DNA of 64,000 nt from Actinotalea alkalitolerans (lineage in GTDB: Bacteria; Actinomycetota; Actinomycetes; Actinomycetales; Cellulomonadaceae): NCBI RefSeq assembly GCF_023369855.1, contig NZ_JAMBPP010000001.1, positions 310,001-374,000 on the forward strand. Reading direction: 5' to 3'. The position numbers were made by a program, and so were the translations under genes. Each line of letters begins with the position of its first letter. Position 1 is the stretch's first letter. Under the pieces are notes generated by a model. It worked only from the letters and a program-made list of their open reading frames with translations, ran no database searches and was not told where the DNA came from. Below are positions 8,264 through 17,454 of the stretch, in pieces.

Positions 8264-9646
8264 TCAGGCGATCGCGAACACGACCGCGGCGATCCCGAAC
8301 CCCATCAGACCGATGGCGGTCTCCATCACCGTCCACGTCTTGAGGGTCGTCTTGACGTCCATGCCGAAGAACCGGCCGACCAGCCAGAAGCCCGAGTCGT
8401 TGACGTGCGAGACCATCACCGATCCCGCGGCGACGGCCAGCACGATCGCGGCCAGCTCGACCATGTTGAAGCCGCCCGCGCTCACGGCCGGCTCGATCAG
8501 TCCCGCCGCGGTGATCAGGGCCACGGTGGCCGAGCCCTGCGCGATCCGCAGGATCGTGGCGATGAGGAAGCCCGCCGCGATGACCGGCATGCCCAGGTCA
8601 CCCAGCACGTCCGCGAGCGCGTCGCCGATGCCCGAGGCGCGCAGCACGGCGCCGAACATGCCACCGGCCCCGGTGATCAGGATGACCGAGGCCACCGGTC
8701 CCAGCGCCGAGTCGAGGAGCTTCTCGACCACGGTCTTGTCCCGGCCGCGCAGCCGCCCCAGCACCAGCGCGGCCACCAGGACCGCGATGAGCAGGGCCAC
8801 GGGGGTCGAGCCGATCGCCCGCGCCAGGTGGAAGGCCGTGCTCTCGCCGTCCACGACACCCGCCGCGCGCAGGGTGTCCAGGCCCGTGTTCATGAAGATC
8901 AGCATCAGGGGGAGCATGAGGATCGCGGTGACCGTGCCGACCCCCGGCGGGTTGGTCGGCGGGTCGTCGTCGACCCGCCCGAGGATCTCCGGGACCGGCA
9001 GCACCCAGCGGCCGCCCGCCCACAGGCCGAAGAGGTAGGCGGTCAGGTACCAGGTGGGGATCGCCACGACCAGACCCAGGATGATGACCATGCCCGGGTC
9101 CGCGCCGAGCAGCTCGGAGGCGGCCACCGGCCCGGGGTGCGGAGGCACGAAGATGTGCATGACCGAGAAGGCACCTGCGGCCGGCAGCCCGTAGGTCAGG
9201 ACCGACCCGCCGAGCCGTCGCGCGACCGCGAAGACGATCGGCAGCATGACCACCAGACCGGCGTCGAAGAAGATCGGGAACCCGAAGGCCAACGACGCCA
9301 CACCCAGCGCGAAGGGCGCGCGCTTCTCGCCGAACCTCGAGACCAGGGTGTCGGCCATGACCTTGGCCCCTCCCGAGGTCTCGATCATGCGCCCGAGCAT
9401 CGCCCCGAGCCCGACCAGCAGCGCCACCGAGCCGAGGGTCTGGCCGAACCCACCGACCAGCACGTTCACCACGTCCTGCGGGCGGATGCCCGTGGCGAAG
9501 GCGGTGAGCAGGCTGACCAGGATCAGCGACAGGAAGGCGTGCAGCCTCAGCTGGATGATCAGGAAGAGCAGCAGCAGGATCGCCGCCCCTGCGATGGCGA
9601 GCAGCGGTCCCGCGGTGAGCGTCTGGGTCCAGTCCTCGGGTGGCAT
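8264..9646 (-). CDS. gntP: GntP-family gluconate permease
   Basis: 460 aa with about 12-14 membrane helices and no soluble domain. It carries family hallmarks such as GRMIETSGGAK, a GFPIFFDAGLVV segment and MHIFVPPHPGPVAA, which are typical of GntP/GntT gluconate:H+ symporters. It lies 60 nt downstream of gluconokinase on the same strand, so the pair provides uptake and phosphorylation of gluconate into the pentose-phosphate pathway. No gntR regulator is adjacent. Confidence 0.92.
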   Translation of the reverse strand: MPPEDWTQTLTAGPLLAIAGAAILLLLFLIIQLRLHAFLSLILVSLLTAFATGIRPQDVVNVLVGGFGQTLGSVALLVGLGAMLGRMIETSGGAKVMADTLVSRFGEKRAPFALGVASLAFGFPIFFDAGLVVMLPIVFAVARRLGGSVLTYGLPAAGAFSVMHIFVPPHPGPVAASELLGADPGMVIILGLVVAIPTWYLTAYLFGLWAGGRWVLPVPEILGRVDDDPPTNPPGVGTVTAILMLPLMLIFMNTGLDTLRAAGVVDGESTAFHLARAIGSTPVALLIAVLVAALVLGRLRGRDKTVVEKLLDSALGPVASVILITGAGGMFGAVLRASGIGDALADVLGDLGMPVIAAGFLIATILRIAQGSATVALITAAGLIEPAVSAGGFNMVELAAIVLAVAAGSVMVSHVNDSGFWLVGRFFGMDVKTTLKTWTVMETAIGLMGFGIAAVVFAIA

Positions 9647-9706
9647 GCGATCCCCCTTGATCGATGGCGTCGGCCGGGACCGGCCGGCGTGCGGAGCTCC
9701 GGACGG

Positions 9707-10258
9707 TCAGGTCTCCCGGTCCTCGGCGACGTGGAGTCCCAGGGCCGCGATCGTGCGGTCGGCGACCTCCTCGGGCGGGACGTCCACGGTGATCGTCACG
9801 CCGCGCTCGTGGGCCTCGAGCGGCTGGAGGGTCTGGAGCTGGGACGGGAGCAGGGTCGGCGGCATGAAGTGTCCGGCGCGCTGCTGCATCCGTCCGCCGA
9901 TGACCTCCGGTGCGGCGGTCAGGTGGACGAAGAGCACCTCTCCGTCGGCCTCACGCAGCACGTCGCGGTAGACGGTCTTGAGAGCCGAGCAGGTCACGAT
10001 CGAGCTCGTGCCCTCGCGGGTCTGCTCGCTGAGCCAGTCACAGATCGCCCGCAGCCAGGGCCACCGGTCCTCGTCGTCCAGCGGGGTGCCCGCCGTCATC
10101 TTGTCGATGTTGGCCTGCGGGTGGAACTCGTCGGCCTCGGCGTACCGCCAGCCGAGGCGCTCGGCCAGGAGCGTCGCCAGGGTCGTCTTGCCCGAGCCGG
10201 CCACCCCCATGACCACCAGGTGCCGGACCGTCGTCGCCTCGTCGCGCTCGCCCCCCAT
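9707..10258 (-). CDS. gntK: Gluconokinase
   Basis: 183 aa from the chosen ATG. Walker A is GVAGSGKTT near the N-terminus, followed by the substrate signature ADEFHP, then DDEDRWPW and the lid region FVHLTAAPEVI with RAGHFMPP. These are specific for GntK-type gluconate kinases, which convert D-gluconate plus ATP to 6-phosphogluconate. The start is uncertain because GAGGGG abuts the ATG directly; a start about 15 codons further in would still keep the P-loop. It is the first gene of the gnt operon. Confidence 0.9.
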   Translation of the reverse strand: MGGERDEATTVRHLVVMGVAGSGKTTLATLLAERLGWRYAEADEFHPQANIDKMTAGTPLDDEDRWPWLRAICDWLSEQTREGTSSIVTCSALKTVYRDVLREADGEVLFVHLTAAPEVIGGRMQQRAGHFMPPTLLPSQLQTLQPLEAHERGVTITVDVPPEEVADRTIAALGLHVAEDRET

Positions 10259-10369
10259 CCCCTCACTGTGGAGGAGGATCCCCGTCCCCGCTACCCCTGC
10301 GGTGAGCGCCCGGGCATCCACCGGTGCGGTGACGCGCAGGGTGAGCCCGGTCCCGACTACACTCCTGCC

Positions 10370-10669
10370 GTGATCTTCAAGGCTGTCGGCGACGGGCGCC
10401 CCTACCCCGACCACGGCTTGACCACGCCCAAGCAGTGGTCGGAGGTCCCCCCGCGGCAGGTCCGGCTCGACGAGCTGGTGACGACCAAGCGCACGCTCAA
10501 CCTGGACAACCTGCTCTCCGAGGACTCGACCTTCTACGGCGACCTGTTCGCCCACGTCGTGCAGTACAAGGGGACGATGTACCTCGAGGACGGTCTGCAC
10601 CGCGCAGTCCGCGCGGCCCTGCAGCAGCGCGGGATCCTGCACGCACGCGTGCTGGTCCTGGAAGACTGA
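10370..10669 (+). CDS. Small conserved protein of the type annotated as VapB-family antitoxin
   Basis: 99 aa, GTG start, no membrane segment. Proteins with this sequence (DNLLSEDSTFYGDLFAHVVQY and a C-terminal LHARVLVLED strand) are often labelled VapB-like in actinobacteria. There is no adjacent PIN-domain toxin: the next gene, overlapping by one base (TGATG), encodes a membrane LytR_C protein. A classical toxin-antitoxin role is therefore not supported here, and a function coupled to the cell envelope is equally possible. Confidence 0.6.
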   Translation: MIFKAVGDGRPYPDHGLTTPKQWSEVPPRQVRLDELVTTKRTLNLDNLLSEDSTFYGDLFAHVVQYKGTMYLEDGLHRAVRAALQQRGILHARVLVLED

Positions 10670-11367
10670 TGACCGCCGACCGCGAGCAGGCGCTACGTCG
10701 GCGCCACCGTCACGAGCGCCAGGCCGTCGTCTTCGGCTCGCTGGTCGCAGCCCTCGCCGTGGCGGGCCTCGGTGCGGCCGCGAGCTACACGGGCGTGATG
10801 AGCTTCCCGTTCCTCGAGCGCGAGTTCACCTCCCCCGAGCCCGAGGCCACCGCGCTGATCCCGGACCCGCCCTGCCCGGCCGAGGGCGCCCTCCCGGTGG
10901 CCTACGCCGAGGTCCAGGTGACCGTCCTGAACGCCTCGGGCCGTGCGGGCCTGGCCGGGTCGACCGCGGAGGACCTGCGCAGCCGGGGCTTCGGGGTGCT
11001 CGACACGGGCAACTACGCCCTCCCCCTCGCGGCCTCCAACCAGGTGAGCTTCGGTCCGGGTGGGGTCGCCGCGGCCTACACCCTGGCGGCGCACCTGACC
11101 GACCCGATCCTGATGCTCGACACCCGCGAGGACGCCCGTGTCGACCTGATCCTGGGCTCGGTGTTCCCCGGCCTGCTGGACCCCTCGACCATCGTGCTGG
11201 ACCCGGCCGCACCGCTCGAGCACCCCGAGGGGTGCGTGCCGCTCGAGGAGGCTCTCGAGAAGGCCAACCCACCGATCGGGCTCGAGCCCGACCAGGACGA
11301 GGCCACCCTGGAGGAGCAGCCGGTCGAGCCGCTCCCCGACGAGACCGAGCCTCCTGCGGACGGCTGA
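10669..11367 (+). CDS. Membrane-anchored LytR C-terminal domain protein
   Basis: 232 aa. A short basic N-terminus is followed by a single membrane helix (about residues 20-42), then an extracytoplasmic LytR_C domain (about 75-185) recognised by EVQVTVLNASGRAGLAG and LRSRGF. The C-terminal 40 residues are acidic and proline-rich. Unlike true LytR-CpsA-Psr phosphotransferases it lacks the catalytic LCP domain, so it is likely an accessory or cell-wall-binding protein. Its ATG overlaps the preceding stop by one base. Confidence 0.8.
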   Translation: MTADREQALRRRHRHERQAVVFGSLVAALAVAGLGAAASYTGVMSFPFLEREFTSPEPEATALIPDPPCPAEGALPVAYAEVQVTVLNASGRAGLAGSTAEDLRSRGFGVLDTGNYALPLAASNQVSFGPGGVAAAYTLAAHLTDPILMLDTREDARVDLILGSVFPGLLDPSTIVLDPAAPLEHPEGCVPLEEALEKANPPIGLEPDQDEATLEEQPVEPLPDETEPPADG

Positions 11368-11372
11368 GCACG

Positions 11373-12047
11373 GTGCCCGCCGACCAGCCGCGGGTCTGGA
11401 CGATCCGTTCCGCACGGCCCGACGACGCCGACGCGTTGTACGACATCTGCCTGCGGACCGGCGACGCCGGGAAGGACGCGACAGGTCTCTACCGTGACCC
11501 CCGTCTGCTCGGCGAGGTCTGGGTGGGTCCCTACCTGGCGCTCGCACCCGAGCTCGCGTTCGTCCTGACCGCCCCCGGGCCCGACGGCGAGGCCCTCGCG
11601 CGCCACACGGGTCAGGAAGGGGGCGCCGTGGCACCCCCCGACCGGGTCGTCGGGTACGTGCTGGGCGTCGCCCGGACCGACGTCTTCGAGGACCGGTGCG
11701 AGGCGGACTGGTGGCCCGCGCTGCGTCAGCGGTACCCGCGCGGGAGCGCGGCACCCGGGACACCGGAGGCGGAGCTGCTCGAGCGGGTCCACCACCCACC
11801 GCGGGCGCCTCGGGGCGTGGTCGTGGACCACCCGGCGCACCTGCACGTCGACCTGCTGCCCGAGGTGCAGGGTGGCGGCAACGGCCGACGCCTGCTCGAG
11901 CGCCTGTTCGCAGCCCTGCGCGCGGCCGGCGCCCCCGGGGTCCACCTGGGCGTCGACCCCGCGAACGGCAACGCCGTGGCCTTCTACCGGCACCTGGGCT
12001 TCCGTGCGTCGGCCACGCCCGGGCTGCTCGTCCGCGACCTGCCCTGA
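11373..12047 (+). CDS. GNAT-family N-acetyltransferase
   Basis: 224 aa from a GTG seven bases after the LytR_C stop. The acetyl-CoA-binding motif is visible as PEVQGGGNGRRLLERLFAAL, followed by the typical VHLGVDPANGNAVAFYRHLGF strand-helix. An insertion of about 60 residues between the first strands and motif A (including RYPRG and a VHHPP stretch) is characteristic of the subgroup whose N-terminus reads IRSARPDDADALYDICLRTGD. The substrate is unknown. Confidence 0.85.
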   Translation: MPADQPRVWTIRSARPDDADALYDICLRTGDAGKDATGLYRDPRLLGEVWVGPYLALAPELAFVLTAPGPDGEALARHTGQEGGAVAPPDRVVGYVLGVARTDVFEDRCEADWWPALRQRYPRGSAAPGTPEAELLERVHHPPRAPRGVVVDHPAHLHVDLLPEVQGGGNGRRLLERLFAALRAAGAPGVHLGVDPANGNAVAFYRHLGFRASATPGLLVRDLP

Positions 12048-12129
12048 CCGACCCCCCTGCCCGCGGTGGCCCCTGCCCGCCGACGCCCCCTGCCCGACGA
12101 CGCCCGGACGCAGCTGCCGCTCGACGAGC

Positions 12130-13500
12130 TCAGTGCCGGGGGGCGACGTCCTCGAGCTCGGTGCCACCGGGCACCGAGGCAGGGCTGGCCGACTCCTGGG
12201 AGGTCCCGCGCCAGCGGGACAGGGTGCGCATCAGGTGGTAGATGCCGATCGCGGCAGCCGTCCCCAGGGCGATCCCCTCGAAGGCCACCTCGCCCACCGC
12301 CCAGGTGTAGTTGGCCACACCGATGATGATCGCGACCGCGGCGGTGTTGAGGTTGACCGGGTCGGAGAAGTCCACCCGGTTCTGGATCCAGATGCGGGCC
12401 CCGAGGATGCCGATCATCCCGTAGAGGACGGTGGTGACGCCCCCGAGGACGCCGTCGGGCACGGTCGCGATCAGGGCGCCGAACTTGGGCGACATGCTCA
12501 GCAGCAGGGCCGTCGCGGCGGCCACCCAGTAGGCGGCGGTCGAGTAGACCCGCGTCGCGGCCATCACCCCGATGTTCTCGGCGTAGGTCGTCGTGCCCGA
12601 CCCGCCGCCCGAGCCCGCCAGGGTCGTGGCGATGCCGTCGGCGATGAGCGCGCGTCCCATCAGGGGGTCGAGGTCCTTGCCGGTCATCGCCGCGACCGAC
12701 TTCACGTGGCCGACGTTCTCGGCCACCAGGACGAACACCACCGGGGCGAAGACCCCCAGCACAGCCAGGTCGAAGGAGGGCGCCGTGAACACCGGGAGCC
12801 CGAACCACCCCGCCGCCTGGACCCCGGACAGGTCGACCTCGCCGCGCAGCGCCGCGAAGGCATATCCGACGACCAGCCCGAGCAGGATGGCGAGCCGTCC
12901 CACGATGCCCCGGAACAGCACGGTGATCAGCACGATCGCCAGCAGCGTCACCAGGGCCGTGAGCGGAGCGACCTGCACGTTGTTCCAGGCCACGGGCGCG
13001 AGGTTGAGGCCGATCAGCGCGACGATCGACCCGGTCACCACGGGGGGCATCACGACGTCGATCCACCGCGACCCCGCCAGGTGCACCACGAGGCCGACCA
13101 CGGCCAGGAGCACACCCGCCATGACCACGCCGCCCAGCGCGACAGCCATCCCACCGCGGGTCTCGGCGGCCGCGATCGGCGCGAGGAAGGCGAAGCTCGA
13201 GCCCAGGTAGCTGGGCAGCCTGTTCCGGGTGATCAGCAGGAAGAGCGCCGTGCCGACGGCCGAGAAGAACAGCGTGGTGGCCGGCGGCAGACCGGTGATG
13301 ATCGGGACGAGGAACGTGGCTCCGAACATCGCGACGACGTGCTGCATGCCGATGCCGACGGTGCGTGGCCAGCTCAGCCGCTCGTCGGGGCTCACCACCT
13401 CGCCGGGGGTGACCCGTCGACCGTCGCCGTGCACACGCCAGCCCGGCCCGGGGAGCGTGCGCACCCGTCTGCCGATGGTCCGCCAGTCAAGACTGCTCAT
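12130..13500 (-). CDS. uraA: Uracil/xanthine permease, NCS2 family
   Basis: 456 aa with about 14 membrane helices. It carries the NCS2 signatures QHVVAMFGATFLVP near residue 60 and AENVGHVKSVAAMTG with the conserved Glu, and later GSGGGSGTTTYAENIGV. The N-terminal 45 residues are hydrophilic. GAGGAG lies 6 nt before the ATG. It would import uracil by H+ symport; upp, which phosphoribosylates uracil, is 34 kb away in this window. Confidence 0.9.
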   Translation of the reverse strand: MSSLDWRTIGRRVRTLPGPGWRVHGDGRRVTPGEVVSPDERLSWPRTVGIGMQHVVAMFGATFLVPIITGLPPATTLFFSAVGTALFLLITRNRLPSYLGSSFAFLAPIAAAETRGGMAVALGGVVMAGVLLAVVGLVVHLAGSRWIDVVMPPVVTGSIVALIGLNLAPVAWNNVQVAPLTALVTLLAIVLITVLFRGIVGRLAILLGLVVGYAFAALRGEVDLSGVQAAGWFGLPVFTAPSFDLAVLGVFAPVVFVLVAENVGHVKSVAAMTGKDLDPLMGRALIADGIATTLAGSGGGSGTTTYAENIGVMAATRVYSTAAYWVAAATALLLSMSPKFGALIATVPDGVLGGVTTVLYGMIGILGARIWIQNRVDFSDPVNLNTAAVAIIIGVANYTWAVGEVAFEGIALGTAAAIGIYHLMRTLSRWRGTSQESASPASVPGGTELEDVAPRH

Positions 13501-13607
13501 GATCGCTCCTCGCCGGTGGGGCCGTCCCTGCCGTCCGCCGGCAGCCCTCACGCGAGGAGGCCCAGCGGCACCCTAGCGATCCCTGACCCGCGCCACGCCG
13601 TTGTGGG

Positions 13608-14102
13608 ATGCTCAGGAGCGTGAGCCAGAACACGCCCGACCCGTCCGACCCGTACGCACCGCAGCCGCCGCCGGCGCAGGGCTACTCCACGCCGGGCTAC
13701 CCGCCTGCGCAGGGCTACGCGCCCTCGCAGGACCACCCGCAGGCGCAGGGCTACCCCGCGCAGGCGTACCCGCCCGCCCCGGGGTACCCCGCGTACCAGG
13801 GCTACCAGGGCGTTCCTCCCCAGCCGTCGAGCACGATGGCGATGGTCTCGCTGATCTCCTCGATCGCCGGGCTGACGCTGCTGCCGTTCATCGGGTCGAT
13901 CGTCGGTGTCATCACCGGCCACCTCGCCCGTCGCGAGATCGCCCGCACCGGCATGGAGGGGGCGGGGCTGGCCACGGCCGGGCTGGTCGTCGGCTACGTC
14001 GGGATCGGGCTGGTCGTGGCCGTCGGCCTGTTCTTCGTGCTCGTCTTCGGTGCCGTCTTCGGGACGATCGCGACCGTGGGGACCACGACCGGCGGCTTCT
14101 GA
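13608..14102 (+). CDS. DUF4190 membrane protein with Pro/Gln/Tyr-rich N-terminus
   Basis: 164 aa. The first 70 residues are low-complexity, with repeated QGY, GYP and PAP units. A DUF4190 domain of two membrane helices follows, with the loop GHLARREIARTGMEGAGLATAGLVVGY split across it. Such proteins are common in actinobacteria and of unknown function. The ATG gives the longer form; a GTG four codons later lies right behind AGGAG and is less well spaced. Confidence 0.75.
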   Translation: MLRSVSQNTPDPSDPYAPQPPPAQGYSTPGYPPAQGYAPSQDHPQAQGYPAQAYPPAPGYPAYQGYQGVPPQPSSTMAMVSLISSIAGLTLLPFIGSIVGVITGHLARREIARTGMEGAGLATAGLVVGYVGIGLVVAVGLFFVLVFGAVFGTIATVGTTTGGF

Positions 14103-14127
14103 CCGGGTCGAGGCCGGCAGCGGTCCC

Positions 14128-15390
14128 GTGCGCATCTCGCACCGGCTCGCCCTGGTGGCGGGCTTCCTCGCCGTGCACGGCTGGCTGACGTGGCTCGGCA
14201 CCGTGGCGGTACCGGGCGAGGCGTTCCACGACGTCGACCTCTACCGCTCGTGGGCACGTCAGGGCCTCGATCACGGGTGGTGGCCCGTGCTGGACACCCC
14301 GTGGGTGTACCCGGCGGGCGCCGTGGTCGTGGTGCTGCTCCCTGGCCTGGTCGCGAGCACGCCCCTGGGGTACGCCCTGGTCTGGTGCGCGCTGGTCACC
14401 GCGGTCGACGCGGCGGTCGTGGTCCTGCTGGTGCGCACGGGTCGCCCCGCGGCAGCCTGGTGGTGGCTGGGGTTCCTCGTCCTGCTCGGACCGGTCGCCG
14501 TCGGGCGGCTCGACGCGGTGGTCGTCCCGCTGATGATCGTCGCCCTGCTGCACGCGCGCACCCGACCCCGGTGGGCCGCCGCCCTGCTGACCGCGGGCGC
14601 GTGGGTCAAGGTCGCGCCGGGCGCGCTGATGCTGCCCCTGGTCGTCGCTGCCCGCCGGCCGGTCCGTGACGTGGTGCTCCCCGCGGCCGTGGTGTGCGCC
14701 GTGGTGGTCGCAGCGGTGACGGCGGGTGGCGGGCTGAGCCGCATCGCGACCTTCCTGACCACGCAGCAGGGACGTGGCCTGCAGATCGAGGCGGTCGGCG
14801 CGACCCCGTGGATGGTCGCGGCAGGCGCCGGCGACCCGCACGTCACCGTGGCCCTCGACCCCGCCCTGGTGACGTACCAGGTGACGGGGCCGGGGACCGC
14901 GCTCACGGCACTGGTGCTCGACGTCGTGCTGGTCGGCTCGGTGCTCACGGTGGCTCTCACCCTGGCCGTGGCACGACGGCGCGGCCGGGCCCTGGACGTC
15001 CTGCTCCCCGGCGCGCTGACCCTGCTGGCCGTGCTGGTCGTGGCGAACAAGGTCGGTTCACCACAGCTGGTCGGCTGGCTCGCCGCACCCGTGGTGGTGA
15101 TGCTCCACCGGACGCACGACGACCCGCCGGTCGCTGCGGACCGGCGGGTCGTGGCCGTGCTCGTGCTGGGCGCGGCGGGCCTGACCCAGGTGCTGTTCCC
15201 CTGGGGCTACCCGTCGCTCCTCGCGGGCGACCCGTGGGCCACCGGCGTGCTGGTGGTGCGCAACCTCATGCTCGTCGTGGTGCTGGGCTGCGCGGTGCGC
15301 CTGCTGCGCACGGCCTCGGCCCCGCTCCCCGGGCCCCGCTCACCCGACCCCACCGTGGGACGCGATCCACGCGAGCAGGTAGGCCCGTGA
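14128..15390 (+). CDS. Polytopic GT-C-type membrane glycosyltransferase (DUF2029/GT87-like)
   Basis: 420 aa with about 10 membrane helices. An acidic residue pair in the first extracytoplasmic loop (FHDVDLYRSWA) fits the catalytic Asp of GT-C enzymes that use polyprenyl-phosphate sugars, and the W/Y-rich GWWPVLDTPWVYP stretch resembles the DUF2029 group. The acceptor is unknown. The GTG was chosen because it sits just before the first helix. Its last 51 nt overlap the 3' end of the convergent GH81 gene. Confidence 0.7.
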   Translation: MRISHRLALVAGFLAVHGWLTWLGTVAVPGEAFHDVDLYRSWARQGLDHGWWPVLDTPWVYPAGAVVVVLLPGLVASTPLGYALVWCALVTAVDAAVVVLLVRTGRPAAAWWWLGFLVLLGPVAVGRLDAVVVPLMIVALLHARTRPRWAAALLTAGAWVKVAPGALMLPLVVAARRPVRDVVLPAAVVCAVVVAAVTAGGGLSRIATFLTTQQGRGLQIEAVGATPWMVAAGAGDPHVTVALDPALVTYQVTGPGTALTALVLDVVLVGSVLTVALTLAVARRRGRALDVLLPGALTLLAVLVVANKVGSPQLVGWLAAPVVVMLHRTHDDPPVAADRRVVAVLVLGAAGLTQVLFPWGYPSLLAGDPWATGVLVVRNLMLVVVLGCAVRLLRTASAPLPGPRSPDPTVGRDPREQVGP

Positions 15391-17454
15391 GTTCCCGTCG
15401 TCGATCGACTCGTCCGAGAGCTGCTGCGCACCCTCCCACGCGTCGCGTGCGTCCTGCTCGCCCGCGAGGGCCTGGTACATCAGCAGGTAGTCGCCGAACT
15501 GCACCTCGAACCCGTCGGGCGCAGCCTCGGCGACCGAGGCACGGATGCGCTCGGGCTCGATGGCCAGGTAGTCCGCGAACGGACCCATCGGGATCAGCAG
15601 GATCCCGAGCATCGCGCTGGGCTCACCGCTGAACCAGGTGGCCCAGTCCCGCTTGGCCCCCCAGTTGAGGGCGACGATGGTCGGCCCGAAGCCCTCGTAC
15701 ACCGGGTCCTCGAGGTCGAGATCGGTCCAGTACACGATGGCCGCGGCCTCGGTGGACATCAACCAGGACGCCTGGTCGACCAGGGCGTCCTGGCCGGTGG
15801 CCTGCGCCCACAGGCCCAGACCGTTCCAGGCGTTGACCGCCTCCGAGCTCGACTCCTGGTTGTTGCCGTCGGCGAAGGGCGAGGTGCCCGAGGCCCACGA
15901 GTGCCCGGCGTAGACGTCGAAGTTCCGCAGCCGCGGCAACCACTCGGTCGCGGTGACGGCCGCGATGTCCTGGGCCAGCAGGTCCATCACCGGCGCCAGG
16001 TCGGCCGCCAGCGCGGGGTCGTCGGCCGCCATCATGCCCGCGGCGGCCAGGTGGTAGCCGTAGTGGAAGTGGTGGTCGTTGAACTCCTCGGACCCGAAGG
16101 ACGGGGTCAGTCCCACCACCCCGCGGGCGTCCGGGTCGTAGGTGAAGCACCGGTGGTCGCGCTCGGCGCAGCCCTGCGGCTCGGTCCACTCCCGCAGCAC
16201 GTCGGTGAGCTCGGTGCGGAGCCCTGCGACCACCTCGTCGGCCCCGAGCTGCTCGCCCAGGGTGACCAGGGTCGCGGCCCGGTAGAGCCACTTCCCGCCG
16301 AAGTAGGTGTCGGAGGGGAAGTCGACCGTCGCGGCGACGTCCGCCCGGACCTGCTCGACGAGCACCTCACGCTGGGCGTCGGGCACCGCGTCGAGGTCCA
16401 GGGTCCGCACGGGTTCCAGGAGCGGCGCCCACGAGACCAGCTCGGAGCCGGCGCACACCTGCAGCGTGCCGTACACGCTCGCGTAGGTGCCCAGGTCGCA
16501 CGCCGAGCGGTCGGGCTGCTCGCCGTTGCGGTGGTGCGGCATGGCCACGTGCACGGTGGGCTCACCCTGGGCCGTGCGGTAGCCGATCGTGGTGCGGGCG
16601 ACACCGTCGCCGACCCCGTAGCTCGTCTCGGTCCCGGTGACCGGGTCGGCCGCGGCACGGGCGAGGGCCTCCTGTGCGGCCGACGACGCGTCGTCGGGCA
16701 GCGGGTACCAGGTGGCGTGCTCCCCGGCGGCCAGGCTCAGACCGCCGTCGTCCTCGAAGGCCCCCTCGGGGGCCACCACGGACCAGGTGCGCCCGGCGAC
16801 CTCGGCGGTCCCGGTGGCGGTGCCTGCCACGACGCCCGCGCCGGGCTCGAAGGTGACGTCGACGGCGACCACCAGGGCGGTGTCCGCGGTGAGGCTCACG
16901 AAGGGCGAGCCCTGCGCGAGCACCGCCCGCCCGAGCAGGCTGTCGTCGGCGTCGAGCAGGTGCAGGGTCACGCTCGCGTCGTCGTAGGCACCGACCAGCA
17001 CCCTGTCGGCCCCGGCGTCGACCGTGACCGCCGGGAGGTGCGGGCCGACGATGGCCCGCTCGCTCGTGTCGGGAACGGGCAGCCCGAGCGAGAAGCCGGA
17101 CCCGGTCATCGCGACCGACAGCGGGCGGGGGAACACCGGCTGCGGCTCCTCGCCGAACACCAGCCCGCTGAACCAGCGGTTGGTGGGTGGCACGAGGCCC
17201 TCGGCCAGCCGTACCGGCTCGATGGTCCCCGCCGCGCTGTGGTGCACGCCGTCGACCAGCGCCTCGACGTCCACCTCGGGAAGGGTCGCGTCGGGCGGGC
17301 CCGAACCGGTCGCGGTGACGGCTACCGACCCGGTCGAGGTCCCCGCGACGGTGGTGTCGTCAGCAGCCGGCCCGCGGCCCATGATCACCGCCACGACGAC
17401 GGCGACCACGACGAGGGCTGCGAGCGCCCCGATCAGCAGGGGCCCGCGCCTCAA
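15340..17454 (-). CDS. GH81 endo-beta-1,3-glucanase, membrane-anchored or secreted
   Basis: 704 aa. A signal-anchor helix occupies about residues 5-27, followed by a low-complexity Thr/Ser/Gly linker, an N-terminal beta-sandwich (VPPTNRWFSGLVFGE) and the alpha/alpha GH81 catalytic core. Core signatures are EFNDHHFHYGYH with the catalytic Asp, and DGNNQESSSEAVNAW with the catalytic Glu pair. The start is a TTG overlapping the stop of the HlyD-like gene (TTGA), so translation is coupled. GH81 enzymes cut beta-1,3-glucans such as curdlan; the coupling to a GT2 synthase suggests processing of the operon's own polymer. Confidence 0.9.
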   Translation of the reverse strand: MRRGPLLIGALAALVVVAVVVAVIMGRGPAADDTTVAGTSTGSVAVTATGSGPPDATLPEVDVEALVDGVHHSAAGTIEPVRLAEGLVPPTNRWFSGLVFGEEPQPVFPRPLSVAMTGSGFSLGLPVPDTSERAIVGPHLPAVTVDAGADRVLVGAYDDASVTLHLLDADDSLLGRAVLAQGSPFVSLTADTALVVAVDVTFEPGAGVVAGTATGTAEVAGRTWSVVAPEGAFEDDGGLSLAAGEHATWYPLPDDASSAAQEALARAAADPVTGTETSYGVGDGVARTTIGYRTAQGEPTVHVAMPHHRNGEQPDRSACDLGTYASVYGTLQVCAGSELVSWAPLLEPVRTLDLDAVPDAQREVLVEQVRADVAATVDFPSDTYFGGKWLYRAATLVTLGEQLGADEVVAGLRTELTDVLREWTEPQGCAERDHRCFTYDPDARGVVGLTPSFGSEEFNDHHFHYGYHLAAAGMMAADDPALAADLAPVMDLLAQDIAAVTATEWLPRLRNFDVYAGHSWASGTSPFADGNNQESSSEAVNAWNGLGLWAQATGQDALVDQASWLMSTEAAAIVYWTDLDLEDPVYEGFGPTIVALNWGAKRDWATWFSGEPSAMLGILLIPMGPFADYLAIEPERIRASVAEAAPDGFEVQFGDYLLMYQALAGEQDARDAWEGAQQLSDESIDDGNSRAYLLAWIASHGGVG

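Noticed and set aside
6986-10369. Very long plus-strand open frame (over 1000 codons) across the gnt and csp genes
   Set aside because: It is antisense to four well-supported genes and composed of His, Arg, Asp and Gln low complexity. Only its last 99 codons are a real gene.
10370-10669. Type II toxin-antitoxin module
   Set aside because: No PIN-domain or other toxin ORF lies next to the VapB-like gene; the coupled neighbour is a LytR_C membrane protein.
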